From Trichopria drosophilae (lineage: Eukaryota; Arthropoda; Insecta; Hymenoptera; Diapriidae): 64,000 bases of DNA. Positions 20,446 through 31,636 of this stretch are shown here, piece by piece. The number at the start of each line of letters is the position of its first letter. Position 1 is the first letter of the stretch. The stretch spans positions 87,651,001 to 87,715,000 of the forward strand of contig CM059582.1 in assembly GCA_030407085.1 (NCBI GenBank), in the 5' to 3' direction. The position numbers were made by a program, and so were the translations under genes. Below the pieces are notes generated by a model. That model did not search any database. It saw only the letters and a list, made by a program, of their open reading frames with translations, and was not told the DNA's origin.

Positions 20446-21435
20446 AAAACCAAATTTGCGCAAGATTATGGCGGGGTTCTTTCTTAAACCAGGACTCCAT
20501 GCCAAGAAATCTTAGAAGTTAACGAAGAGTCTTGGGCGCTGGGTAATCCACAAGAGGCTGGATCTTTTCCTGATCGGGACGAAATCCTTCCCTATTTATT
20601 AGCACACCGAGATATCGGACTTCTTCTTGACAAACTAAACTTTTTTGTCGGTTAATACTTAATCCAGCTTCCGTGAATCTTCTTAATACGTATTCTAGTC
20701 ACTGCAACTGCTCTTGAAACGTTTCGGTAACGATAATAATATCGTCCACGTAAGCAAAAGCATGTTGTTCAAGTTCTGAACCAATCAATTGATCCAGAAG
20801 TCTTTGAAAGGTGGCACAGGCTCCAGATAAGCCGAATGGCATCCTCCGATAATGGAAGAGTCCCCGACCGAGAACAGTAAAATGAGTAATAGACTTTGAC
20901 TCTTCTTCCATTTCGATTTGGTGGTATGCACTGCTTAAATCCAGGGTTGAAATTTATTTGACTCGTTGAAGTTTCTCAATTATGGAATCCATATACGATA
21001 ATCGTTAGATGTCATACAGCGTTGACCTTCCTATAAACCACGCAGAAGCGCCATTTCCCGTTATATTTCTTAACATCTCAACAGGCGATTACCTTTTCCA
21101 GGCGAATGGGGTTTTTTCGTATTCCTCAATGGATTCAATCCAACTGACTAGTTCATGTTGGTTACGACCGATCGATTTCTTTCTGGTGGTATCGTTTATC
21201 GTTGGTCTTTTTCCACATTTGTAAGGATTGCTTTCGCAAAGGTCTTTTATTTACTGTTCAAAATTAATCAGCTTCCTAAGAACTTGCTCCCGCATCTTCT
21301 TGGAATCTGACTCGCCCGATTTTTGTTTCGACTGTGGTACCCATAAGACCTCAAATTCCGGCTGTTTAGGTGTTTCCACGGCAGCTAATTTCGGATTCCC
21401 TATTCTCGCTTTATCAGATTTTCCGCGGTAAGCTT
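20446..21435 (-). pseudogene. Ty3/gypsy reverse transcriptase fragment
   Basis: Minus-strand pol. The frame contains ISTLDLSSAYHQIEMEEESK, then HYRRMPFGLSGACATFQRLL and the catalytic box FAYVDDIIIV. It continues LEYVLRRFTEAGLSINRQK and YLGVLINREGFRPDQEKIQP, ending FLGMESWFKKEPRHNLAQ, where it is cut by the DDE_Tnp_4 element at 20445. A TAG lies after TFQEQLQ and further stops lie upstream. The N-terminal part (21000-21435) is more decayed. The YVDD catalytic residues are intact, but the frame is broken. gag, protease and LTRs are not found here. Confidence 0.85.
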
Positions 21436-22640
21436 GTAATGAATGATATTATTTTAATATATTGTTTCCTACTAGACATTTAACAAAACAGAGAGAGAGC
21501 ATAGGTAGGAAAAGAGAGCGAGAGAGAAGGTGAGTGAGTGACATCGAAAGAAGAAGGATCAAGAAAACTTATCCACCAATGGGAGCGCACGAAGTTGTGC
21601 GGCTACCGCGTGTCCCTTATTACTTCGATCACATTAGCGCCATCCTGTGGCGAACTACTTTAGTCTGGTCGAGAAGAAGGAAACTTCCCATTTCGTCGTC
21701 GATTAAGAGAGTCGGTCTTATGGTCGCATGTACCATTGTCGGTCCGTGTCGATATTGCCATGAGTCTAATTAGCAGTGTCGTGTCTAATGTCGGTTATTT
21801 CTTAAGCTTTCCGGACGGGAAACTCCAATTACCATCTAACGCGACGAACGGACAATATTTGATATTCGTATTCTGTCGAACTCGGCCGCGAATCGGAAAT
21901 ATTTTCGAGCTGCCCAAAATGGCGTCGATCATTCGAGTGGCGTTATTCCTTTTCAGGATTGCCTGTTTAGAAGTGATCGACTGATCTCGGAATAAGATTA
22001 CTTTCGGACGCGAAGTTGATTCTAGTGTTGTCTTCAATATCAGCCGTGTTGGAGTTTTTTTCGGAACGCCAAGCTTCGATTTTGGTAATCACTTCCAAAA
22101 TGACGTCGACGAACCACGCGGCTTCCTTTTCAGGTTTGCCTGCTAGCATCATTAATTGACGACTGAGCCGAGTCGTTTTGTCGTGAGAAGCCAAATTCAT
22201 TGACGAGGACAACGCGGGTAGCCGTACTAATGACATGTACAATCAGCTGCTTGGTTTACGACGAGAGGGACTTACAATTTGCAGCTCAAGACACCTGATC
22301 AGGTTTTTTACTTACTCACCTTTTGTTTTTGCTCTCTCCTCTCAAACGCGAATTGTAATTATTTCTTTTTGTTAAACAATAAGTATGTTTATTGTATTTT
22401 CGAAGATGAGTTTTATTAATTGCTATGTATTAAATTTTGACTATGTGCGATGACACGTGTGTAATATCGTTAATTTGTTTGAATTCGAAAATCACGAAGG
22501 CGAAACGATATTTTTCTCTTCTATAAGACTGTGGAAAGAGGCATTATGAATTATTTATTCGTATATTATATCTGACCAACTACGTAAATATTGTTTGAGA
22601 ATAAAATTATTGAGTATGTGAATCATGTCTTTTTGTTTAT
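21436..22640. other. Unassigned region with degenerate 180-bp direct repeat
   Basis: Positions 21915-22005 and 22090-22185 are degenerate direct repeats: AAAATGGCGTCGA versus AAAATGACGTCGA, then CCTTTTCAGGATTGCCTG versus CCTTTTCAGGTTTGCCTG. Both are open on the minus strand (frames of 80-91 codons), possibly an unrecognised upstream part of the gypsy element. There is a GA-rich run at 21488-21535. No gene is called. Confidence 0.4.
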
Positions 22641-22645
22641 GTATA

Positions 22646-23236
22646 CAGGGTGTATCTAAAAGACCGGAATCGACCTACATCCGGAGGTATGTTTTCTTTT
22701 CGGAATCGAATGGCACTGGAAATAATTTTCTGGAATGTAGGTTTTTTTTTAATTGAACGTTAAAAACGTATTGATTTCGGGGGGATTGCCTCAGCGAAAG
22801 AATTGAGACAAAGTACGACCGGCCTTTGTGCTCTGTTTTAGTACGTTCACGGGATTCGTTGACAATTGAAAATCAAATTCAAAATTCCCGGGAAGGCAGG
22901 TTAGAACTGACAACTGATGGCAGGCGATTTCTAACCAATATTACCAAGCCTATTCGTAGAAAGGAACGGCTTCTAGTATGGCGTAATGAAGCAAATAAAA
23001 AACGATGATTGCTATTATTAATATGACTTCATTAATTTATGTACTAACCTTACTCTCTTCATCGAACAGGATACTGAAGCGCTATTAAGGAATAAATTGC
23101 CGCGCATAAAAAATGAAACATTGTCGGTTTTGAAAACATGCCAAATAGTATAAAATGAAAAATTTTTTTTATGCGCTTGGGTTTAAATTATTAAGAATTA
23201 AATAAATTAACAATTTTCGGCCTATTTCGCATGCTT
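22646..23236 (+). repeat. Outer end of the large inverted arm A
   Basis: Begins TATACAGGGTGTATCTAAAA and matches 56594-57028 in inverted orientation over about 420 bp, then (from 23070) 45570-45741 in inverted orientation. Its continuation after the LINE insertion is 26646-27330. A 60-codon frame present in both copies starts from TTG and differs at six residues. It is probably not a gene. Confidence 0.85.
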
Positions 23237-26200
23237 GTATTTTTTTCTGTATTGTATTTATTTTACTCTCATAAAGGGATACAGTCCTGTTGAGAAGGGA
23301 GTTTTGAAAATTTGCCGCTACATTAATCATTAACTTAACATATAATTTTTTTTAATACAATAATATCTCAGTCGCCTAACAAAAACGATCTTCTGACAAA
23401 AGTCGCCCTTACAAACTTTAGAAGAAGCTTCGCGGATATATGGTCGGGGTTACATATTAGTACGCAAAGGAGGTTACTGGCGTCCGGTCGGGGCGTTGAC
23501 ACGCGTTTGGTAAATTCACGCCTGACAGTGGTCAATAAAGGGCACTCGGTGAGATTGTGCATAAGTGTTTCGGGGGCATTCATGTTGCATAGCGAACAAG
23601 GACTTTGCGGGTTATAACTAAAACGTATACCGGTAATTAAGATCAAGCGCGAGTAGATTGTCGCAAGTCTAACTTGAGTTTTGGCTCTGAGGTAGGGCAG
23701 AGGGAGACGAGACGGGTACAACGTGTACGGCGAGTCCGCGAGCTGTCGAAAGATCGGCAGTTACGAAGTGCCGGAGTTGAAATATCTCGCTAGATCTTCA
23801 GCTCTGCAGGATGCGGCGTATTTATCGACTAAGTCGGGTCCTGCGGCAGCCCACGATCCCGCAGTAAAATCGGTCCACAGAACGTCCGACTCCGACCTGT
23901 TCAGAAGCGACTTGATCTGAGAAAGGCAGTTTCGGGGGTTCTGGGATGGTACGCTGTATGACAGTTCTCTAAGACGAAGAAGTAAAATTTTAGGTAGTCT
24001 GGGACGAGAGTCTTAATTATCCATTTTATCGTTCTGTCAAGAATTTCCACTGCGATCGGTGGAATGTAGTTCTAAACGGATTAAATAAGCCGGAGTATTT
24101 CGTGGTAGATGTCGAAGCTTCTTAAAAAACTCAATCTGCACTGACTCCAGTCTATCCAAATGCCGGAGGGCCCAAAATGGAGCCGCATACAAAAGGACCG
24201 AAGTGATCATGGCTTTATATAATTTCAAGTACTCGTTCCAGTCGTCGATTTTCGCAGAGTTTATTATCGCTAAAACTGCGGCTGTGGCTGCCGTTGTACG
24301 AACGATAGCATCCTGGGTTGGTTGAAGGCCCGATGCTGAGGAGGAAAAAACTATTCCCAAGAATCTGTATGTATTCTTGACCTCAACCGGAACATTTTCG
24401 TATAAAAATCCCCTTGAACACTGGTAAAGCGGACCTGCCCTCCTGAAGCAGACAATCTTAGTTTTGTCCACATTAACGGTGAGCTGGTTGCGAGTACAGT
24501 AGTCCGAGAGGATTCCCAATTTGGCACGAAAGTCGACGGGAGAAAATGCGAGGATGGCATGGTCATCAGCGGAAAGAAGCATTAACAAATCTGTAGTTCT
24601 GGTGATATCCGCGCCGCGCACTTTGTGCCTACGAAAAAAATACACTATATCAGAGAGGTACAAGTTGAATAGTAGGGGGCTTAAAATCTCGCCCTACAAC
24701 ACCCCTGTCGTTACTTTATAGTGGGACGCTTCCCCGCTTTCATTGCAGTAAATGACTGACGCAGAACGATATAGTGCATTTAGAACTCTAACAAATTTAG
24801 CACTAACGCCGAAACTGAGGAGCTTACGCCAGAGAAGAGCTTGGGGAACAGAATCGAAGGCCCTTTTAAAATCTATGAATAGGCTATATATTTTTCCTTT
24901 AGTGCGCCTGAGAGCAACTGGCACAGCTGCGAAAAGGCAGAAAATATTGTCCTCTGTTCCTCTTCCCCTACGAAAGCCGGATTGCTCTTCTGGGAGAATA
25001 CCTCTCTGCGTCACCCAACTAGTCAGGCGCGTGCATAAAATCTGCGAGAAGATCTTCGCCATAGCATTCGTAATTGCTACCAGACGGTAATTCGATGGGT
25101 TGTCGCGCGCGCCCTTCTTATACAGGGTAAAAATGGTCGAGTCGGACCAGCCTGAGGGAAAAGTTTCCGCCGAAAAGATACTGTTAAAGAGCGAGTGAAA
25201 GAGAGAAAGCCACTGGTCATCCATAAGTTTAAAAAGTTAAGAAGGAATTTTATCTGGTCCAATGGCTTTCCCCACCTTCAGAGAGTTCAAGCTGCTTTTG
25301 AGTTCGCTCATAGAGAAAGGCGAATCCAGTATGGGGTCGGATGTACCAAAGTATATGACAGCTGGAAGTTCCGTCTGCGGAAAAAACTGTTGGAAAAACG
25401 CGTTCCAGACATCATCTGTCACTCGGGTCATTGGGACGGGTTTCGATCGGAAATGACGCACAGCACCCCAGAAGTCTACTGAGGTGCAGGAATCCGCGAA
25501 GCTGTTAGCGATTCTGGTGTCGAAATTAAGTTTTTTCCGAGATAATAAGGTAGTGTATGACCTTCGTGCTGATCGATAAGAATTTACCGAGGTTGAGGTG
25601 TATCCGACCCTTTTCATATTTCTTAAGGTTCGGGCAAGCACTCTCTTCGCCGAGAAACACTCTTCGTCGAACCATTGCTTGTAAAAACGCGAATTGCTAC
25701 GGAAACGAGAAACACAGTCTTTTAATAGGCCAGCAGTATATTCTGAGTCGCGAACTGAATCTAAAAAATACTTATACAGTGGGACAAATACATCGGTGTC
25801 TAACCTTGTACAATTTTGCATACAATCCGATAACTGATAGCGGAAGTTCATAAATATGCAGTTTTCCCCAAACGGAGGTCTTTGATATCGTGTCACGTTA
25901 CGAGTTTCTGGGACGCAGGCGTTTGGTTGCGTTACGCAACTATATTCGGAAAGATAAAGAGCCACTGTTATTGGCAGATGGTGAGAATCGAAAAGATCAT
26001 CTCCAATACTTAAATCGTGAATATATGGTAAGTGCGCTACAGAAACCCAGACTAGATCAACGACCCTGAAACCCCTCTGTCCGAGAAATGTGAAGTGCGC
26101 CGGAAAGTCACTCGGCGTCCGACCGTTTAATAAAGCAAAATTATTTGATTCCATAAATTCGGACAAATGGGTGCCGCGGCAATTAAGTGTTTCGTCATGA

Positions 26201-26645
26201 GATCGTTTTTGAACCCGCACGGAGGAGCCATCAAAAATCTGTGGTAGATCACTAAGAGAATCTGAGGAGCCGACTCGACAGTTGAAATCGCCGCCTAAGA
26301 TAAAAATGCAATCTGTATACTGGTCAAACAGAGTGTCTAAAATAGGTTGCAGGGAGGATAATATAGGTTCTAAGTCGACGGTGGGCGGAAAATAAAAGGA
26401 TCCAACGATTAGGTTAAGCGGAAGAGTGTCCAATTTATAAAATAGCCAGTGAGGAGATGAGTCAAGGCATAAAAACTTAAAATTAGGGCTGATTAAAGAT
26501 AATAGGCCTCCACTGCAGCGACCATAGTTGCTAGAGCGGGCAGCTGGAAAATCAATCACCATATGACCATAGACAGATGCTCCGCGCGAATTTTAGAGTC
26601 ACGCCAGGTTTTTGAAAATTTTAAAATTCCATATGACGAGTAATA
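23237..26645 (-). mobile_element. 5'-truncated APE-type LINE inserted into repeat arm A
   Basis: Flanked by copies of TTCGCATGCTT at 23226-23236 and 26646-26656. The second arm of the large inverted repeat, at about 45.58 kb, has the same sequence uninterrupted and serves as an empty site. The 3' end faces left, with an A-rich tail (rc: GTAAAATAAATACAATACAG, then A7). The 5' end is truncated inside the endonuclease domain. Confidence 0.9.
23368..26562 (-). pseudogene. LINE ORF2: endonuclease, reverse transcriptase, C-terminal zinc knuckle
   Basis: Encodes target-primed reverse transcription functions. The apurinic-type endonuclease core is visible from 26562 (GDFNCRVGSSD, then SHHLPITVAL). 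The first 50-60 residues are missing. The reverse transcriptase follows: AIGPDKIPS, then a stop near 25234, then FPSGWSDSTIFTLYKKGARD, SNYRLVAITNAMAKIFSQ, SGFRRGRGTEDN, FIDFKRAFDSV, and a TAG where Gln is expected in GVLQG (near 24694). The catalytic box is LLSADDHAIL, with Ser in place of the usual aromatic residue. The C-terminal knuckle is CSLCNMNAPETLMHNLTEC. At least three in-frame stops make it dead. The clade is not certain. Confidence 0.85.
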
Positions 26646-27340
26646 TTCGCATGCTTTGTATTATTGCGAATTTGGAAAATTATTCTCCATATTTACATAA
26701 ATTTATGGTAAATATTTGAGCAAAACTGTGTTAAATTTTCGAGAAATTTTAAAGTTTTAAATGAAAAACATCGCCTACACGGATATAAAAGTTGGTATAA
26801 CCAACTAAATGGTTGATCCAACCAACTTACTTATTAGGTAATTGAAAATTAATTGGTTATTCCAACTAACTTTTTTTTCCGTGTACAAGATTCAGCAAAC
26901 GAAAATTAAAAAAATGACACGTGAAAAAAAATGTAACATTTTCTTTATATTTAAAAAAATTGAATTACTAATTTTGGTAAAAATAGAAATGGTCAAAATC
27001 TTACTAGAAATACATAAATCATGCATGGCTCCTGAATATTAAAAAAAAAATCACGCGTGACAAGGAATATTTAAAATACAATTCACAATCAATTATGGCT
27101 TATGAATTTAATAAAGATAAATCGCAATAAAAATAAATTATAAATTCAAGAAAAATAATCACAATTGAAAATGAATTAGAAATTCATGTAAAAATAATCG
27201 CAACGAAAAATTAATTATAAATTATAGTAAAAAATAATCTTAATTAAAAATGAATGGTGAATTCAAGTAAGAATAATCATAATAAAAAATGAATTATTAA
27301 TCGAAATTAAAAAATCGAAAGTCACGAAATGATTACAAAT
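26646..27340 (+). repeat. Inner part of repeat arm A
   Basis: Matches 44940-45620 in inverted orientation. Contains a palindromic stretch of TTGGTTATACCAAC/AACCAACTTA motifs at 26790-26880 and an AT-rich array of TGAATTCAAGTAAAAATAAT-like units. The same array type recurs near 30300, 35940 and 37320. Confidence 0.85.
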
Positions 27341-27660
27341 TTAAAATGAATGTGACACTGAATAAGAACACCCGTTGTGAAGGTATGCGGGAAGTTCTTT
27401 TCTTTTAAGAACAAAGTATAGTATTCAACAAAAATATTGTAAAGTAAGAAATAATTCCGTCCGAGTGGAGAAATTAACATTTGGCTCTTTACTTGCAGAG
27501 AACGAGAATGGAGTAGCCGACAGGTTATTACGCGAATCTTTCTGAGTCGAGTTAAGAAACATGCAAACCAAATTTTTTATTTTAAAATTACAATGCACTG
27601 TACTTTATAATAATTGTTCAAAATTTCTGCTACCTTGTTGCTAACATAACCTAGCACGAT
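27341..27660. other. Unassigned flank of mariner 4
   Basis: Nothing recognisable. Not clearly a terminal repeat. Confidence 0.35.
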
Positions 27661-27667
27661 TTATTAC

Positions 27668-29765
27668 GGTATCCACGCTTCGCGAAAGCATTTCTCGTCT
27701 ACCGTCGCCACTGCCTCATGCAATTTGCCCAACATCTCCTTTTCGGTTTCGACTGGCATCTTATAAATAAAGTTCTTTATGTGACCCCAAAAAAAGAAGT
27801 CCAGGGGCGTGAGATCTGGTGATCGCGCTGGCCAATTCATTGGTCCTCCACGGCCTATCCATCTTCGCGGAAATGCTCGATCTAGCTCTCTGCGAACCCC
27901 TATACCGAAATGTGCAGGAGCTCCATCTTGCTAAAAAATAATGTTTTCTCGAACTTCTTCGGGTAAATCAGCTTCGTCGAATAGCACAGGAAGCTCGTGA
28001 CGAATGAAATCGCGATAAACATGAGCGTTGACTCGTGCCAGTAAAACCACTGGTCGCAACAAATTCTGTGCAAAATACTTTGGAAACACTACAGAACTGC
28101 ATGAACGGTTTTCCGATGCAATAATTAATCTCAGTTAAGGGCTGTAAGGTGAGGAGGAAGGTCAGTAAGCGAGAAATACTTTGCTCCAAGTTGTATGTCT
28201 TAAAAGCTAATTTACCCGTATTTTCTTTAAAGAAAATATTTATTATTAGAATGACTATGGAATGAGTCATTCTAACGCTAAAAAAATGTAAAAAAGATAT
28301 ATTGAGATGAATTGTTTGTCAGGTTAGGGCACCTTTCAAGCAGAATTCAAGTATCTATTATTTATTAAAACATAGAACTTGGAACAAAGTGTTAGTCGCT
28401 TATTGGCTATTGCCACACTTTGCCATTTAGGGCCCTCGTGTATGCGAAAATGCGAGACAATGTTAGGCGGATCTTTATGAAACTGCTCGGAGAAAAAAAT
28501 CAGCTGAATCTGCCGAAAAATCCGCACGTTTGGCCGATTTTTTCAACTGAAATATCTTTTAGATTTCCGTTGGGGACAACGGAAAATCACTGATAAAATA
28601 ACTAAATTCCACGCAGTAGGGGAGACCAAGGTTCTATGGCGCGAGGGCAAGTTGACGAATTTGAATTTACTACATAATTATAAGTCGAAGCATTTTGCCC
28701 TTCACACATGAATGTGCACACTAAATTTCTACCAAGTTCCATCGTTACATCATCAATACTTTGAAGAATATGAAGAAAAATTTATTTAGACATTCGAAAG
28801 TAAGTTTTTACATTCTTCATTTCTTTTCTTTTTATTTTTACATTTACGAAAAAATTACATATTTAATCTTCAGCTCAGCTCATGTATTTGTAACGAACAA
28901 ACAAGAAACTTTGATTTCCGTATTCAGTGATGACAGTACCAACTTTTTTCTGCTGTGACTTACTGAAATCACTTACTCGATAATAACATAAGACATATTT
29001 TCGCAAAAAAAATTATTCAGAAAATGATTTGTATTACTTAAAGATCCGCGTAAAACGCAGTGCAAAATTTCCTAATTATTTTGCACGCGCGAAGGGCCTT
29101 AATAAGTCTCGTTATGTAATGATCACTTACAGAGTGTCTCCGATGATGCCAGCCCATAAATTTACCGTAAATCGACACTGAAAACTTCTAAATCTTATTG
29201 CATGTGGATTGTTGTGTCACCATAGGTGGAATTTCTTCGAGTTGAATGTACCATTCGGAGTAAACAAGCTCTCATCTGACCATAAAATTCTCCTGTGGTA
29301 ATTAGGATCTCCATCGACATTTGCCAAGAACTGGTCACGAAACTCAAGACGGGACACGTAATCTCTAATATAGTCTAAAGTAAAATAATCTAAAGTATAA
29401 TGGTACGGATGACGTCCATCTCTACGTAACGTCCGATGAACCACAGAGTGTGAAATTTGTAGCCGATGCCCAGCGCCTCTTGTACTTTCAGTAGGATTAT
29501 TGTCGAAAGTGCGAAGAATTCGGTCTTCATCACCTACTGGGATACGTGGGCGCCCATTATCAACATTCACAGGCAGCAATTGACCGAAATCTCGTATTCG
29601 GTGGATTAACCGTGTTATGACATTTCCGCCAGAAAAACAGTTGCTTTGCGAATTTCGTTCTCTATAAATTCGGGCCGCTATTACTGATCGCTCTCCTGGC
29701 AACGCGTAACAAACTGGCATTTCCAAATATTCACGTACCATGTATGCCATTACGTAAATTATCAC
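27668..29765 (-). pseudogene. DD41D mariner-like transposase 4, interrupted
   Basis: The N-terminal part (29765-29120) has ALPGERSVIAARIYRERN, IHRIRDFGQLLPVNVDNGRP, HPYHYTLDY and the first Asp in ILWSDESLFTPNG, with a stop after FHLW and then VNLWAGIIGDTL. The C-terminal part (28070-27668) has LLARVNAHVYRDFIRHELP, ENIIF-stop-QDGAPAHFG, WIGRGGPMNWPARSPDLTP and LDFFFWGHIKNFIYK, with 41 residues between the last two Asp. About 1.04 kb (28080-29115) interrupts the protein exactly between the GIIG motif and the VYRDF motif. Loss is clear; orientation is minus throughout. Confidence 0.85.
28080..29115. other. Insert inside transposase 4, unidentified
   Basis: Interrupts a conserved protein, so it must be an insertion, but it contains no recognisable coding sequence. 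Both junctions carry a GTGCAAAATA-like motif in inverted orientation (28057-28066 and, reversed, near 29080-29089), so a short non-autonomous element is possible. No target duplication is evident. Confidence 0.4.
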
Positions 29766-29769
29766 ATAA

Positions 29770-30290
29770 CCTAATAACTTACTGCGAAATTGTTACGAGA
29801 AAGCGTAGGAGAATCGTAATAACAAAAGACAATTGATAGACGATCTGAATCGCCTATTTTCAGAGATCGCAGTTAAATAATATTTGAAGAATTATGAGTT
29901 AAAGAAATTAACCATTTTCGGCCGATTACTCATGCTTTATATTCTGGTGAATTTAAAAACAGTAGGACAAAAAATATTATGAGTATCTCGGACGAAATGA
30001 TAATGATCGCAACGAGCGACTTGCCGCACTCGCTTCGCTCGTCGAATCACTGTTGTTTCGCCAATCATACACAATATACTGCTTCTTAAATACGATTCGA
30101 GTTTCAACAAAGATATTGCATAGAATTCTGAATAAATTCACCGTAAAGCACGCAAAACAAAAGTTTCTAAATTACGTTAGAAAACAAATTCTCCTAAATA
30201 CAAACACGTATTAGCGCGTTTAAATAGTAATTTTCGATACAAGTGGGTAAAAGTTTTTTCTGCGAATGTGAGCTTTGCAGGCCGAGCCCA
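29770..30290. repeat. Diverged partial copy of the arm repeat
   Basis: Positions 29915-29945 (ACCATTTTCGGCC followed by CATGCTTTATATT) resemble 23200-23240 and the inverse at 45570. The rest is AT-rich. Positions 30245-30295 share a block with 18113-18160. No gene. Confidence 0.5.
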
Positions 30291-30294
30291 AGGC

Positions 30295-30560
30295 ACAAAA
30301 ATGAATTATGAATTGAAATAAAAATAATCATAATTAAAAATGAATTATGAATTTAAATTAAAAAAATCGAATGTCATGAAATGATTATGAATTTAAAATG
30401 AATATTCGAGAAATTATTTGTATAACAGCACCCACGACTTTGGTGCTGCAGTCGCCAATCGTGGGGGCTAGATGACACACTCCGTAATGTTTCATGATTT
30501 AATCTGAAATATTTGTATGTTTTTATCCAGAGATGGGCATAATTTGACAAGTAATACAGA
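30295..30560 (+). repeat. Dispersed repeat copy
   Basis: AT-rich array, then TGTATAACAGCAC, GCTGCAGTC, CTAGATGACACACTCCGTAA and TGTTTCATGATT. Repeated in the same orientation at 35938-36200 and inverted at 37440-37700. Confidence 0.85.
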
Positions 30561-30599
30561 AATTAAAAAATCATTAATGAGCCTTAAATATTAGAAACA

Positions 30600-31526
30600 A
30601 ATTGTAACTACAAATTTAATTCAGCACGCTTGAAACTTACGTTAATTCTTATCCATATTGACAAAAATTTATGGTAAACATTTAAGCATAAAAGTGTGGA
30701 ATTTTTAAGAAAATTTAATTCATTTATTTTTATAAAATCTACCGCAATTTTGTAAATAATAAAGAATTTTTTTAATTTCAAACGATTTATAAAGGGTACA
30801 AAATTGACTCTAAGATTTAAGAAACAAAATTTAATAGTCTACATCAGGTAAAAAAATGGCAAGAGAAACAAACATCTTTTAACGTCCTTTTATTTTTATC
30901 GTTAAAAATACTTGTATTATTAAAAATTATCTTTTTGAAATTCGGAATAACACGTGTCCTCTTATTTTCTTTGAAGAGTGTCATATCCAATCGCCAGCTA
31001 CATCTAAAATTTTCTCCTCTTCGTCCTGCTTGATCTAAAATGGATTAGATCTCAATAATATGAACTTCAAAACAATGCGAACATTTTAGTTTAAAGCATA
31101 ATGCTATACATCCTTTTGTAATACGCTAACATTGACAATTAATATTTTCAATATTTGATACATTTGTATGAAATATACTTAGCAGCGAAGGTGAACTCTA
31201 AAATCGAGGTTTTAAAGAGTTGTAAGACGAATGAACTTCCAATTTGAAGAATATTTACTTCAAGTAAATATTTATTTGAAAACTGTATTTGACTGTATTT
31301 ATTTACAGTATTTTCAAGCATTAAAAAACTATTACTAATACTCGTGCTTTTAAAGTCCATCTCGTTATATTTTCTTATTTTTAAAAATCGCAAGTCTCCG
31401 AGCAACAATTGATTTCGAAATCCATCCAAACGAAAACTTCAAAATTTGTAAATTTATTATTAAACCATTCAATCGGTCTTTATTTAGCTATAAATTTTGT
31501 GAAACGCGTCTATTATTTTCGTCCGT
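30600..31526. other. Unassigned, partly repeated inverted at 36.88-37.10 kb
   Basis: The segment 31130-31215 (reverse complement contains TAAGTATATTTCATA and TATTGAAAATATTAATTGTC) matches 36945-37010. No gene. A 93-codon minus frame at 31148-31429 has no recognisable family. Confidence 0.45.
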
Positions 31527-31636
31527 TTAGCGCTGTATATTATTATTATTATTATTTAAAATTCAGTTGGTTTGGTCACACAGACCGAAAACCTGAGTGC
31601 TTGGTAGTCCCTTTGCACTCCTCCTATGACCTCCTT

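Noticed and set aside
22826..23008. Small protein of 60 residues present in both arms (22826-23008 and 56659-56841)
   Set aside because: The frame starts at TTG, not ATG, and the two copies differ at six residues with no sign of protein-level constraint. It is simply repeat sequence.
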